Shown here piece after piece: positions 18,630-28,121 of a DNA stretch of 39,196 bases. The notes below the pieces were generated by a model. That model did no database searches. It was not told the DNA's origin and was given only the letters and a program-made list of their open reading frames with translations. The DNA comes from Flavobacteriales bacterium (GTDB lineage Bacteria; Bacteroidota; Bacteroidia; Flavobacteriales_D; Sanyastnellaceae). The stretch covers positions 1 through 39,196 of the forward strand of contig JAKMCX010000180.1 in NCBI GenBank assembly GCA_022428285.1. Reading direction: 5' to 3'. Position numbers and translations under genes: made by a program. The stretch's first letter is position 1, and each line of letters starts with the position of its first letter.

Positions 18630-19296
18630 CCACCAGGTCTGACCGCGTGCGCTCATAGCCGGTGAGCGCCCAGCGCGTTCCGTCAAAAGAAGCGGTGAGT
18701 TTGACGTCCCCGTGTCCGTTTGTCGGACGGACGTAATCGCTGCCGATGTAGCCTTTGATTTTCCCGAGCTCAGGGTGCTCCAAGCGCACCGGGGTCCAGC
18801 TGGTTCCATCGCGGTCCACAGTCCACCGGCCTACATCCAACTGGCCGGGCAAGGTGCCTTGATCCAATAGGGCGATGACTTCGCCGTCTGCACCGGGACT
18901 GCGGCGGAATTTCACCCGGTTGCCCAGGATGTCCAACAGGTGGTTTTGTCCCATCGCACGGGCCTGCAGGTTGGTCATGGTGCCGTCAGTGTCGATGAGC
19001 ACGAACCCATCGGCAAACCGCGCTACATCTCGGCCGGTTGCCTTCCAACCAAACCGCTGGGCTTCAAGTCCTAGGATGTCTGCGATGGCCACGGGGTCGC
19101 ACCCTTCTTCTTGCACCACCATGGGGGCGAAGCAGTCCATGATGCGTTCTGCATCTCCCGAATGGGCTTCGGTTCGAACGTAATGAATGAAGTCGTCAAA
19201 GTTGCGGAGGTCCTGGGGCGAGGACATTGCGGAGGTGGGTGCAGCAAGTGCGATCAAAATCGCGGCCGTGGAAGTCGTGCGAAGCGCCATGAACAT
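18604..19296 (-). CDS. Secreted hypothetical protein, possible SH3-like domain
   Basis: Signal peptide MFMALRTTSTAAILIALAAPTSAMS; RRSPGADGEVIALLDQGTLPGQLDV...GYIGSDYVRP looks SH3-like. Confidence 0.55.
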   Translation of the reverse strand: MFMALRTTSTAAILIALAAPTSAMSSPQDLRNFDDFIHYVRTEAHSGDAERIMDCFAPMVVQEEGCDPVAIADILGLEAQRFGWKATGRDVARFADGFVLIDTDGTMTNLQARAMGQNHLLDILGNRVKFRRSPGADGEVIALLDQGTLPGQLDVGRWTVDRDGTSWTPVRLEHPELGKIKGYIGSDYVRPTNGHGDVKLTASFDGTRWALTGYERTRSDLVVNHDCPTP

Positions 19297-19467
19297 GGGG
19301 GAGGGGATATGGGATTTATGGGCGGAGACGGTCTCTGTCCTATATGAGCAATGCAGACTTTCAGTGTCTTGGTATGGAGATGCCACCAAAGCGGTGGGAA
19401 TTTGACATCCTTTTTGAAGGCTGTTGCGCCGGGGCTCGGGATTATCTTTGCCGCCAATCCGGACAGC

Positions 19468-21429
19468 ATGATCAACATCACCCTTCCCGACGGCTCAATC
19501 CGCCAAGCCGAAGCCAACGCCACCGCAATGGACGTTGCACGTGACATCAGCGAGGGCCTGGCGCGCAATGTGCTCGCTGCCGAAGTCGATGGCGAAGTGC
19601 GTGATGCACAGCGCCCCCTGGGTGGCGACGTCTCTCTGAAGTTGTTGACCTGGGGCGACGAAAACGCCCAAAGTACGTTTTGGCACAGCGGTGCACACTT
19701 GATGGCCGAGGCCCTCGAGGACATGTATGACGGTGTCAAGTTTTGGGTAGGGCCGGCAGTGGAAGGGGGGTTCTATTATGACGTTGACTTTGGCGATCAT
19801 GTGTTCAGCGACAAAGACTTTCCTGCCATCGAGAAAAAGATGCTCGAGTTGGCCAAGCAGAAGAGTGAATACGTTCGGCGCGAGGTCTCCAAGTCGGAAG
19901 CCCAAGCCTATTTCGAAGACAAGGGAGACGAATACAAGCTGGACTTGCTTCAAAATCTGGAGGACGGTACCATCACTTTCTACACCCAAGGCGGGTTCAC
20001 AGATTTGTGCCGCGGTCCACACTTGCCCCACACCGGCCACATCAAAGCAGTCAAGCTGCTCGCCGTTGCGGGAGCCTATTGGAAAGGAGATGAGACCAAG
20101 AAGCAGCTGACCCGGATTTACGGCGTCGCGTTTCCCAAAAAGGCGCAGCTGACCGAACACCTCGAGCTTCTAGAACAGGCGCGTCTTCGCGATCACCGAA
20201 AGCTGGGCAAGGAGCTCGATCTCTTTACGTTCAGCGAAAAGGTGGGCCAAGGCTTGCCATTGTGGTTGCCCAAAGGCGCAGACCTGCGCATGCGCCTCGA
20301 GTCTTTCCTCAAGGAGGCCCAGCGCAAAATGGGATACCAACCGGTCATCACGCCACACATTGGAAACAAGGAGCTCTATGTGACCAGCGGTCACTACGCC
20401 AAATACGGAGAGGACAGTTTTCAGCCCATCAAGACGCCCGCGGAAGGAGAGGAATACCTGCTCAAGCCCATGAATTGCCCGCACCACTGCGAGGTCTACA
20501 AAAGCCGCCCGCGCAGCTACCGCGATTTGCCGGTCCGCTTTGCGGAATTCGGAACGGTATACCGCTATGAGCAAAGTGGCGAGTTGCATGGACTCACACG
20601 CGTTCGTGGATTCACACAGGACGACGCCCACATATTCTGTACCGTGGACCAGGTCAAGGAAGAGGTCGGAAAAGTCATCGATTTGGTGTTGTACATCTTC
20701 AAGACTCTTGATTTTGTGGATTTCGTAGCCCAAGTGTCATTGAGGGATCCCGAGACCCCAGACAAGTACATCGGCGATGACAGCAATTGGGACAATGCGG
20801 AAAAAGCGATCGCCGAAGTGGCCGAGGAGAAGGGACTCAAGACGATCACAGAATTGGGCGAAGCGGCTTTTTACGGACCCAAACTCGACTTTATGGTGCG
20901 CGACGCCATCGGTCGGAAGTGGCAACTTGGAACGGTTCAGATTGACTACAACTTGCCCGAACGGTTCGAACTCGAGTACGTAGGCGCCGACAACCAAAAA
21001 CACCGTCCGGTGATGATTCACCGCGCTCCTTTTGGCTCTATGGAACGTTTTGTGGCCATTCTGATTGAGCATTGTGCGGGTAAATTCCCGCTTTGGCTCA
21101 CTCCGGAACAGGCGCGGATACTGCCAGTTAGCGATAAGTACAACGACTATGCCCAAGAGGTTTCAAAATCCCTTGAAAAGCGCGATATTCGCGCCCTCGT
21201 TGACGACCGCAGTGAAAAGGTCGGGAAGAAGATCCGCGAAGCGGAGCTCGACAAAGTCCCGTACATGCTCATCGTAGGAGGAGACGAGGCCGAGAACGGA
21301 ACTGTAGCCGTGCGCAAGCAAGGCGAAGGAGATGTAGGAGGCATGGCCACCAAGGCTTTTGCAGACCGAATCGACAGTGAGGTCGCCGAAATGCTTGGCG
21401 GTAACGAAATGATTGAACCACCAAACTGA
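19468..21429 (+). CDS. thrS: Threonyl-tRNA synthetase
   Basis: TGS domain [86 protein letters not shown]-terminal anticodon-binding domain. Confidence 0.98.
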   Translation: MINITLPDGSIRQAEANATAMDVARDISEGLARNVLAAEVDGEVRDAQRPLGGDVSLKLLTWGDENAQSTFWHSGAHLMAEALEDMYDGVKFWVGPAVEGGFYYDVDFGDHVFSDKDFPAIEKKMLELAKQKSEYVRREVSKSEAQAYFEDKGDEYKLDLLQNLEDGTITFYTQGGFTDLCRGPHLPHTGHIKAVKLLAVAGAYWKGDETKKQLTRIYGVAFPKKAQLTEHLELLEQARLRDHRKLGKELDLFTFSEKVGQGLPLWLPKGADLRMRLESFLKEAQRKMGYQPVITPHIGNKELYVTSGHYAKYGEDSFQPIKTPAEGEEYLLKPMNCPHHCEVYKSRPRSYRDLPVRFAEFGTVYRYEQSGELHGLTRVRGFTQDDAHIFCTVDQVKEEVGKVIDLVLYIFKTLDFVDFVAQVSLRDPETPDKYIGDDSNWDNAEKAIAEVAEEKGLKTITELGEAAFYGPKLDFMVRDAIGRKWQLGTVQIDYNLPERFELEYVGADNQKHRPVMIHRAPFGSMERFVAILIEHCAGKFPLWLTPEQARILPVSDKYNDYAQEVSKSLEKRDIRALVDDRSEKVGKKIREAELDKVPYMLIVGGDEAENGTVAVRKQGEGDVGGMATKAFADRIDSEVAEMLGGNEMIEPPN

Positions 21430-21436
21430 TAGCACC

Positions 21437-21991
21437 ATCGCTATTCGACGAAGACGATCCCGAGGCCCAGCCCGGGTGATTAAAAAGAACCCGCACAGGA
21501 CGAACCGTGAAATCCGGGCGCCCAAGGTGCGATTGGTAGGAGACAACATCGGCGATGCCGACGTCGTCGAGGTAGAAGATGCCATTAAGATGGCAGAGGA
21601 GCAGGAACTGGACCTGGTGGAGATTTCTCCCAAAGCAGACCCTCCTGTCTGCAGGATTCTGAATTATCAGAAATTCCTGTACGACCAGAAGAAGAAGCAG
21701 AAGGAAATCAAGGCCAACCAGTCCAAGGTGACCCAGAAAGAAATCAGGTTTGGCCCGAATACGGACGACCACGATTTCAACTTCAAGGTGAAGCACGCCA
21801 GGAAGTTTCTGGAAGAGGGGAACAAATTGAAGGCACACGTATTCTTCCGTGGAAGGGCGATTGTCTTTAAAGAGAGGGGAGAGATTCTGTTGCTGCGTTT
21901 TGCGCAGGAGTTAGAAGACGTAGGCACGGTTGAACTCATGCCGAAGTTGGAGGGGAAGCGGATGTTTATCACGCTTAGACCAAAGAAGTAA
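21437..21991 (+). CDS. infC: Translation initiation factor IF-3
   Basis: [68 protein letters not shown] is canonical IF-3. The ATG at 21413 lies inside thrS; likely start is the non-AUG AUC (21437) or AUU (21443). Confidence 0.95.
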   Translation: MAIRRRRSRGPARVIKKNPHRTNREIRAPKVRLVGDNIGDADVVEVEDAIKMAEEQELDLVEISPKADPPVCRILNYQKFLYDQKKKQKEIKANQSKVTQKEIRFGPNTDDHDFNFKVKHARKFLEEGNKLKAHVFFRGRAIVFKERGEILLLRFAQELEDVGTVELMPKLEGKRMFITLRPKK

Positions 21992-22033
21992 AAACCTGGG
22001 GAGGGGAGACCTGAACCGACACATACGGACGAC

Positions 22034-22228
22034 ATGCCGAAGATGAAGACCAAGAGCAGCGCGAAGAAGCGCTTCACCGTGACCGGCACGGGCAAGCTGA
22101 AGCGTAAGCACGCGTTCAAGTCGCACATCCTGACCAAGAAAAGCACCAAGCAAAAGCGAAACCTGACCCATTCAGGTTTGGTGCACAAGTCGGATACGCC
22201 GAACATCAAGACCCAATTGGGGATCTGA
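22034..22228 (+). CDS. rpmI: 50S ribosomal protein L35
   Basis: [44 protein letters not shown]. Confidence 0.98.
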   Translation: MPKMKTKSSAKKRFTVTGTGKLKRKHAFKSHILTKKSTKQKRNLTHSGLVHKSDTPNIKTQLGI

Positions 22229-22303
22229 AGTAGAACAACGTTGAACAGGTTGCCAGCTCCTCAAGTTCCCAACAGGGACGCTGTCCGCCGAAACCAATAA
22301 ACC

Positions 22304-22648
22304 ATGCCCCGTTCAAACAATGCCGTAGCGAGCCGCGCTCGCCGGAAGAAAATCCTAAAGATGGCCAAGGGCTACTATGGAGCACGCAAAAACGTGTGGA
22401 CCGTAGCCAAGAATGCCGTCGAAAAAGGCCTCCTCTACGCTTACGTAGGCCGTAAGCTGAAGAAGCGCCAATTCCGTTCACTGTGGATCCAGCGTATCAA
22501 CGCCGGTGCCCGCCAACACGGAATGAGTTACTCCCAGTTTATGGGCAAGTGCAGCAAGTCAGGCATTGAGCTCAACCGCAAGGTGCTCGCCGACTTGGCC
22601 TTGAACCACCCGGCCGCCTTCAAGGCAGTGGTGGACCAGGTGAAATAA
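22304..22648 (+). CDS. rplT: 50S ribosomal protein L20
   Basis: [80 protein letters not shown]. Confidence 0.98.
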   Translation: MPRSNNAVASRARRKKILKMAKGYYGARKNVWTVAKNAVEKGLLYAYVGRKLKKRQFRSLWIQRINAGARQHGMSYSQFMGKCSKSGIELNRKVLADLALNHPAAFKAVVDQVK

Positions 22649-22669
22649 TCCCTGCCACTCCAAACCTAA

Positions 22670-22706
22670 ACAACGCCGGCTCCCTTGGGGCCGGCGTTGT
22701 TCGTTT
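22670..22706 (+). terminator. Rho-independent-like terminator after rplT
   Basis: Perfect stem CAACGCCGGC (22671-22680) / GCCGGCGTTG (22690-22699), extended by flanking A-T pairs, followed by a modest T-rich tract (TTCGTTTC). Confidence 0.7.
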
Positions 22707-22757
22707 CAGCCCCCGCATTTGAGTCATGTGATGAAAGGGGCGGATATGTGAAGGGGG

Positions 22758-23795
22758 TCAGCGCAGCGCTTCGATCACCCGTCCTTTGGCAAGTGCAGCA
22801 GGTGTATATGCTGGAGCGTAGGACAGTGCGTTGTCATAGGCGGTCAATGCGTCCTCATTGCGTCCCATGCTCTCCAAGGCGAGTCCTTTGTTGTAATGCG
22901 CTTGGTGGTAGTAAGGAAGCCGCTCAATGGCAGCATCAAACCAGAAGGCAGCACTGTCGTATTGGTTCAGATACTCCAAATGCACAAAGCCCTTGTTGAA
23001 TGCAGCCGATGCATTCGTGGGGTCCAACGTCAGAATGCGGTCATAGAGGGCCAAAGCCGAAGCGTAGCGCAGTTGGTCAGTTTGACCGTGTTCCTGCAGA
23101 TAAATCGCTTCATCGTACAAGGCCTCGATGCTGTTCGCCTTGAGGCTTCTGGCTGTCTTGAAGTATTCAAGAGCGAGGTCGTCGTGCGCAGCGGCATAGA
23201 GCAGCCCCAGTTGTATGTAGGCATCATACCGTGTGGGATTGACCTCCACCACGGTCTGAAAAGAACTCGCGGCTGTGGCAGTATCTCCGGTTTCCAGGTA
23301 CAACCTCCCCTTGAGGAAGTAGGCGTCTTCGAGCCGTTCGTCGTTGCGCAAAGCATTGTTGATTTTCACCAACGCCGCGTCATAGGACCGCAAAAGCAAG
23401 TCTACTTCTGCCAGAGACAGCAGCGCGGGGATGTGTTGATCATCAACGGCCAAAACCCCTTGCCATTCTCTCACAGCACCCTCAAAATCCTGGATCCCAA
23501 AGCGAATTTCTCCCAAGCGGTGTCGGTCTTCTGTTCGGGTAGAGTCCAATCCTACAGCGCGGGCGTAATCTGCCATGGCTTCTCCCGTTCGGTCGTTACG
23601 CAGGTGGAACTGCGCCCTTGCAACGTAAGCCTCTGGCAGCTGAGGGGCCGCGGCGACTTGATCGTTGAACCAACCGAGAGAATCTGTGGAGGCTGTGGTA
23701 TCCAAATCGGCGCTGCCGGAAGGCCCGAAAGCACAACCCGCAGCGCCGAGCATGGCCAAGACTCCAAAAGAGGAAGCCTTGATGAAGCGCATCAA
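22758..23795 (-). CDS. TPR-repeat lipoprotein
   Basis: Lipobox LGAAGC near the N-terminus; multiple TPR units ([48 protein letters not shown]...). Confidence 0.82.
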   Translation of the reverse strand: MMRFIKASSFGVLAMLGAAGCAFGPSGSADLDTTASTDSLGWFNDQVAAAPQLPEAYVARAQFHLRNDRTGEAMADYARAVGLDSTRTEDRHRLGEIRFGIQDFEGAVREWQGVLAVDDQHIPALLSLAEVDLLLRSYDAALVKINNALRNDERLEDAYFLKGRLYLETGDTATAASSFQTVVEVNPTRYDAYIQLGLLYAAAHDDLALEYFKTARSLKANSIEALYDEAIYLQEHGQTDQLRYASALALYDRILTLDPTNASAAFNKGFVHLEYLNQYDSAAFWFDAAIERLPYYHQAHYNKGLALESMGRNEDALTAYDNALSYAPAYTPAALAKGRVIEALR

Positions 23796-24829
23796 GCTTC
23801 TTCTAACGCCTGTACCTCCTCTTCAGCAGGTGCGTTGTCACTCAAGGCAGCCTTGATTTTGCCTTCGAGTTCTTCCATCAATTCGATGTTGTCCTCCAGC
23901 AAATTCTTGACTGAATCGCGGCCTTGCCCAAGTCGGGTTTCGCCATAGCTAAACCAAGAGCCTGACTTTTTGACGATGCCCAAGTCCACTCCGAGATCGA
24001 TGATCTCTCCGACTTTGGAGATGCCCTTGCCGTACATGATGTCGAATTCCGCGCGGCGGAAAGGCGGCGCGACTTTGTTTTTGACAATCTTGACCTTGGT
24101 GCGGTTGCCCATCACAACATCCCCATCCTTGATTTGACTGCTTCTGCGAATGTCAATCCGAACGGAAGAGTAAAACTTGAGGGCATTTCCACCAGTGGTG
24201 GTTTCAGGGTTGCCAAACATCACTCCGATCTTCTCTCGAAGCTGGTTGATGAAGACGCAGCAGCACCCGGTTTTGTTGATGGTAGAGGTCAGTTTCCGCA
24301 GAGCCTTCGACATCAGTCGGGCCTGAAGACCGACCGATGAGTCGCCCATCTCACCTTCGATTTCTGCGCGCGGCGTCAAAGCAGCCACGGAGTCGATGAC
24401 GATGAGGTCGATGGCGCCCGAACGGATGAGGTTGTCGGCGATCTCAAGTCCCTGCTCACCGTTGTCGGGCTGCGAAATCAAGAGGTTTTCGGTGTCTACA
24501 CCGAGTTTCTCGGCGTAGTATTTGTCAAAAGCGTGCTCGGCATCGATAAAGGCACAGATGCCGCCGGCTTTTTGGGCCTCCGCAATGGCGTGGGTGGCCA
24601 AGGTGGTTTTACCTGAACTTTCGGGGCCATAGATCTCTACGACGCGTCCGCGGGGGAATCCACCCACGCCGAGTGCAATGTCAAGAGAGAGTGAGCCTGA
24701 GGGAATGGCATCCACCTTTTCGACGGCTTCGTCTCCCAATTTCATCACTGTACCCTTGCCGTAGGTCTTGTCGAGGCGGTCGAGGGTCAGTTGGAGTGCT
24801 TTGAGCTTGTCCTTGTTTTCTGCAGCCAT
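23792..24829 (-). CDS. recA: Recombinase RecA
   Basis: [61 protein letters not shown]...[17 protein letters not shown]. Confidence 0.99.
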   Translation of the reverse strand: MAAENKDKLKALQLTLDRLDKTYGKGTVMKLGDEAVEKVDAIPSGSLSLDIALGVGGFPRGRVVEIYGPESSGKTTLATHAIAEAQKAGGICAFIDAEHAFDKYYAEKLGVDTENLLISQPDNGEQGLEIADNLIRSGAIDLIVIDSVAALTPRAEIEGEMGDSSVGLQARLMSKALRKLTSTINKTGCCCVFINQLREKIGVMFGNPETTTGGNALKFYSSVRIDIRRSSQIKDGDVVMGNRTKVKIVKNKVAPPFRRAEFDIMYGKGISKVGEIIDLGVDLGIVKKSGSWFSYGETRLGQGRDSVKNLLEDNIELMEELEGKIKAALSDNAPAEEEVQALEEA

Positions 24830-24919
24830 GTTGCTGTTGTTTTCCTGTGAATCGTAGGCAAAGTAGAGGCAGCAGTCCGTAAGGGATTTACGTTGCTGCG
24901 CATTTTTGTGAACGCCTGT

Positions 24920-25390
24920 TCAACGTTCGTCTGCGAAGGCAGCGAGCACTTCTTGGGCGTGCTCCTTGACCTTGGGCTTTCTAATGATGGCTGCGATGGT
25001 GCCGTCTTCCTTGATACAGAAGGTGGTGCGGTGGGTTCCGTCGTATTCACGTCCCATAAATTTCTTCAAGCCCCAAACGCCATACTGCTCTTGTAACGCA
25101 TGATCCTCGTCGACCAAAAGGTCAAATGGCAAGTCAAATTTGTCAATGAATTTCTGGTGAGAGGCCGCATGGTTGATGCTCACACCCAAGACTTTGATGC
25201 CCGCCTTTTTGAGGTCGGCCATGCCATCCCTCAAGCTACAGGCCTGGTTCGTACACCCAGGAGTATTGTCCTTGGGGTAGAAGTACAAGGCGAGTTTTTG
25301 ACCTGAGTAATCTGTGAGCGTTTGCTTTCGCCCTTGTTGATCCAGGGCTTCAAATACCGGTGCGGGATCTCCTTCGTTCAAATGATGCAT
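24920..25390 (-). CDS. bcp: Thioredoxin-dependent peroxiredoxin (Bcp/PrxQ)
   Basis: LALYFYPKDNTPGCTNQACSLRDGMADLKKAGIKVLGVS: peroxidatic Cys with CxxxxC resolving Cys. Confidence 0.95.
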   Translation of the reverse strand: MHHLNEGDPAPVFEALDQQGRKQTLTDYSGQKLALYFYPKDNTPGCTNQACSLRDGMADLKKAGIKVLGVSINHAASHQKFIDKFDLPFDLLVDEDHALQEQYGVWGLKKFMGREYDGTHRTTFCIKEDGTIAAIIRKPKVKEHAQEVLAAFADER

Positions 25391-25479
25391 GCTGTATGAA
25401 CCGAAATGTGCGGATGCTGTTCACGGGTTTGTATAAGTTGATTGTGATCTGACGCGTTCGGGTACTTTCGCCCCTGCAG

Positions 25480-27927
25480 ATGTATGTGGATGTCATCCTC
25501 CCGTTGGCCCTTCCCGGGCTTTTGACCTATGAGGTTCCCTCTGGCGACGAAAGTGCTGTGCAGGAAGGGTGTCGGATCATCGTTCCGTTGAGGGGTAAAC
25601 GGCTTCACACTGCCGTGGTCCGGCGGATTCACAACAACAAGCCCGACCATGCTACTGAGCCTTATCTCTCGGTTTTGGACACCCAACCCCTTCTTTCTCC
25701 TGCGACGCTCAAATTCTGGGATTGGATTGCGTCACATTACTGCTGCGGACCGGGAGAAGTGGCCCTCGCGGCATTGCCATCTGGCATGAGGCTCGCCAGT
25801 GAGACCAAGCTGGAATTGTCTCCCGATGCCGAAGAACGCGATGAAGAAGAGCTCGGTGACAAGGAGTTTCAAGTGGTCGAAGCACTCCGCTTGAGGGGCG
25901 GATTGTCATTCAAGGAGGTCGGGTCTTTGCTGGGGGTGGTCAATCCCGCTCCACTGCTCCACCGGCTTGTAGAGGCAGGGTGGGTGCTCTCCATGGAGGA
26001 GCTCAAGGCGAGCCCGCGCCGAAAATTGGTCTCTATGGTGAGGTTGTCGGAGCAAGCATGCGCCGATGAGCGCTGGCTCAACGAAGCTTTGGATGCGCTG
26101 GATTCTCGCGCGCCCTCCCAATCCCGCGCCATGATGACCCTTCTCGCAGAGGACGCAGCGCCGGTGGGGGTGCCCTTGGAGAGCCTCACCAAAATGGAAG
26201 GGGTGACCTCTACTTTGTTCAAGAGGCTGATGGAAAAGGGCCTTGTCTTCCAATTCAAGCAAGACCCCTGGCAATTGCAGTCTTCTCAGGAGGTGGAGCC
26301 GCTGGCGACATTGAGTGAAGCACAGCAGAAGGCGGTCGGTTCCATGCGCGAAGCCTTTGAAGCCACCCCTCTTGTGTTGTTGGAAGGCGTGACGGGCTCA
26401 GGAAAGACAGAGGTGTACACCCACTTGATCCACGATGTGCTGGAGTCGGGAAGGGATGCGCTGTTTTTGGTTCCTGAAATCGCCCTTACAACACAGTTGA
26501 TCGTGCGGTTGCGCCGCTTTTTTGGTGACCGGTTGGAAGTCTATCACAGCCGATTTAGCCCCAGGGAGCGCACGGCAACATACCGCCGCGTATCGTCCAA
26601 GGAGTCCAGAGGACGTCTGATGGTAGGTGCACGCAGCGCCATTTTCTTGCCCTTCTCAAACCTGGGTTTGATCGTCGTAGACGAAGAACACGACGCCAGC
26701 TACAAACAACAAGATCCAGCACCGCGGTATCAGGCGCGGGATGCAGCAGCGATGCTGGGCCGCATGCACAGTGCTGCGGTGGTTTTGGGTTCTGCTACAC
26801 CATCGTTGGAGGCGCGATTCGCCGTGCAGTCAGGCCGAGCGGCACACATTGAATTGGCTGAACGGTTTGGGGGGACCTCTTTGCCGGAGGTGGGGCTGGT
26901 TGACCTGCGGAAGGCGCACAAACAGCGCGCCATGGAAGGCCATTTTAGCCGGACGTTGCTCGATGCGCTCAAGTCTACGCTAGAGGCAGGCAAACAAGCG
27001 ATATTGTTTCAGAACAGGCGCGGATTCGCCCCCGTGTATCAATGCCGAACATGCGGTTGGGTTCCGGACTGCGAGCGCTGCGATGTCAGTTTGACCTATC
27101 ACAAGTACCTCAAAGACCTTCACTGTCACTATTGCGGCTACCGGCAGGGCGAGCCCAGTACTTGTCCCCGCTGCGGAAGCGAGGAGGTGGAGGCCAAAGG
27201 CTTGGGAACGGAGCGCATCGAGGAAGAGGTGGTCCAGCTTCTGCCAGGGGTGACGGTGCAACGCATGGACCTGGATACCACCCGCAGTCGGACGGGGCAC
27301 GAACGCATCATCCGAGCATTTGAGCAGGGTGAAATTCAAGTTCTGGTGGGCACACAAATGGTCACGAAGGGATTGGATTTTGAAAGGGTGGGGCTGGTTG
27401 GGATTTTACAGGCTGACCACATGCTGCACTTTCCCGACTTCAGGGCATTGGAGCGGACTTTTCAATTGTTGACCCAAGTGGCAGGAAGGGCGGGGAGAAG
27501 AGGGGAGCGTGGTCAGGTGCTGATTCAGACTTTCGATCCTGAGCATTGGGTATTCCAGCATGTGGTGACCCACGACGCCCAAGCCATGGCGGAAGCGGAA
27601 TTAAAAGAGCGCGCGTCATTTGGCTATCCTCCCATTGTGCGGCTGGTGCGGTTGATCATGCGACACCGCGATCCTCATTTAACCCGGGAAGCTGCGTCGG
27701 CATTGGCAGGCCGTTTGCGCAGCAGGTTCGGCGGTCGGGTCATTGGTCCAGAAGAACCGGGCATTGCCCGGGTCAATGATCTGTATCAGCGGCACATCTT
27801 GCTCAAGGTGGAGCGCACGGTGGATACGGTAAAGTTCAAAGAGGCCATGATGGAAGACATTGGAACGTTGCGGCAGGTTCCCCGCTTCAAGCCGGTCCGG
27901 GTCATAGTCGACATAGACCCGTATTGA
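25480..27927 (+). CDS. priA: Primosomal protein N' (PriA helicase)
   Basis: YVDVILPLALPGLLTYEVP; VLLEGVTGSGKTEVYTHLI; VDEEHDASYKQQDPAPRYQARDAAAMLG; zinc-binding CRTCGWVPDCERCDVSLTYHKYLKDLHCHYCGYRQGEPSTCPRCGSE. Confidence 0.98.
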   Translation: MYVDVILPLALPGLLTYEVPSGDESAVQEGCRIIVPLRGKRLHTAVVRRIHNNKPDHATEPYLSVLDTQPLLSPATLKFWDWIASHYCCGPGEVALAALPSGMRLASETKLELSPDAEERDEEELGDKEFQVVEALRLRGGLSFKEVGSLLGVVNPAPLLHRLVEAGWVLSMEELKASPRRKLVSMVRLSEQACADERWLNEALDALDSRAPSQSRAMMTLLAEDAAPVGVPLESLTKMEGVTSTLFKRLMEKGLVFQFKQDPWQLQSSQEVEPLATLSEAQQKAVGSMREAFEATPLVLLEGVTGSGKTEVYTHLIHDVLESGRDALFLVPEIALTTQLIVRLRRFFGDRLEVYHSRFSPRERTATYRRVSSKESRGRLMVGARSAIFLPFSNLGLIVVDEEHDASYKQQDPAPRYQARDAAAMLGRMHSAAVVLGSATPSLEARFAVQSGRAAHIELAERFGGTSLPEVGLVDLRKAHKQRAMEGHFSRTLLDALKSTLEAGKQAILFQNRRGFAPVYQCRTCGWVPDCERCDVSLTYHKYLKDLHCHYCGYRQGEPSTCPRCGSEEVEAKGLGTERIEEEVVQLLPGVTVQRMDLDTTRSRTGHERIIRAFEQGEIQVLVGTQMVTKGLDFERVGLVGILQADHMLHFPDFRALERTFQLLTQVAGRAGRRGERGQVLIQTFDPEHWVFQHVVTHDAQAMAEAELKERASFGYPPIVRLVRLIMRHRDPHLTREAASALAGRLRSRFGGRVIGPEEPGIARVNDLYQRHILLKVERTVDTVKFKEAMMEDIGTLRQVPRFKPVRVIVDIDPY

Positions 27928-27937
27928 TGTGACTAAT

Positions 27938-27969
27938 TTTGTATAATAGATTATACTAGGCTATATTTG
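27938..27969 (+). promoter_or_regulatory. Bacteroidota-type promoter (-33 TTTG / -7 TAnnTTTG)
   Basis: TTTG at 27938-27941 and TATATTTG at 27962-27969, 20-nt spacer; predicted TSS lies only a few nt upstream of, or at, the leader ATG (27977). Confidence 0.7.
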
Positions 27970-27976
27970 TCACATC

Positions 27977-28057
27977 ATGAACGTTAATCTCAGCATTTGT
28001 TGTTGTTGTTGTCCGGCCCCTCCGGGCAGGTTACCGTCATGCAAGAGAATGAGCTGA
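27977..28057 (+). CDS. Cysteine-rich attenuator leader peptide MNVNLSICCCCCPAPPGRLPSCKRMS
   Basis: ATG AAC GTT AAT CTC AGC ATT TGT TGT TGT TGT TGT CCG GCC CCT CCG GGC AGG TTA CCG TCA TGC AAG AGA ATG AGC TGA. Five tandem UGU codons directly abut a set of alternative RNA pairings. Absent from the ORF track because of its length. Confidence 0.85.
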   Translation: MNVNLSICCCCCPAPPGRLPSCKRMS

Positions 28058-28113
28058 ACAGCCATTGTCCTTTATCCCTTGACCAACCTGCCCGGCCTTC
28101 GCCGGGCTTTTTT
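28009..28113 (+). promoter_or_regulatory. Candidate cysteine-responsive transcription attenuator (protector, antiterminator, terminator)
   Basis: Protector: 28009-28016 with 28022-28029 (UUGUCCGG/CCGGGCAG, GU pairs included). Antiterminator: CCGGGCAGGTT 28022-28032 with AACCTGCCCGG 28085-28095, perfect 11 bp. Terminator: 28090-28096 with 28101-28107 plus T6. Confidence 0.85.
28090..28113 (+). terminator. Intrinsic terminator of the attenuator
   Basis: GCCCGGC (28090-28096) CTTC GCCGGGC (28101-28107) TTTTTT (28108-28113), located just before the ATG at 28122. Confidence 0.9.
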
Positions 28114-28121
28114 ATGCGCCT

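Noticed and set aside
27928-27974. Crp-like half-sites TGTGA...TCACA around the Cys-operon promoter
   Set aside because: The half-sites are separated by 37 nt rather than 6, so they do not form a Crp/Fnr site; kept only as a generic inverted repeat.
27998-28012. (TGT)5 as a simple microsatellite only
   Set aside because: It is in frame in an ATG-to-TGA ORF and participates in ordered alternative pairings ending in a terminator, so a purely microsatellite explanation is less likely, though it may vary in length.
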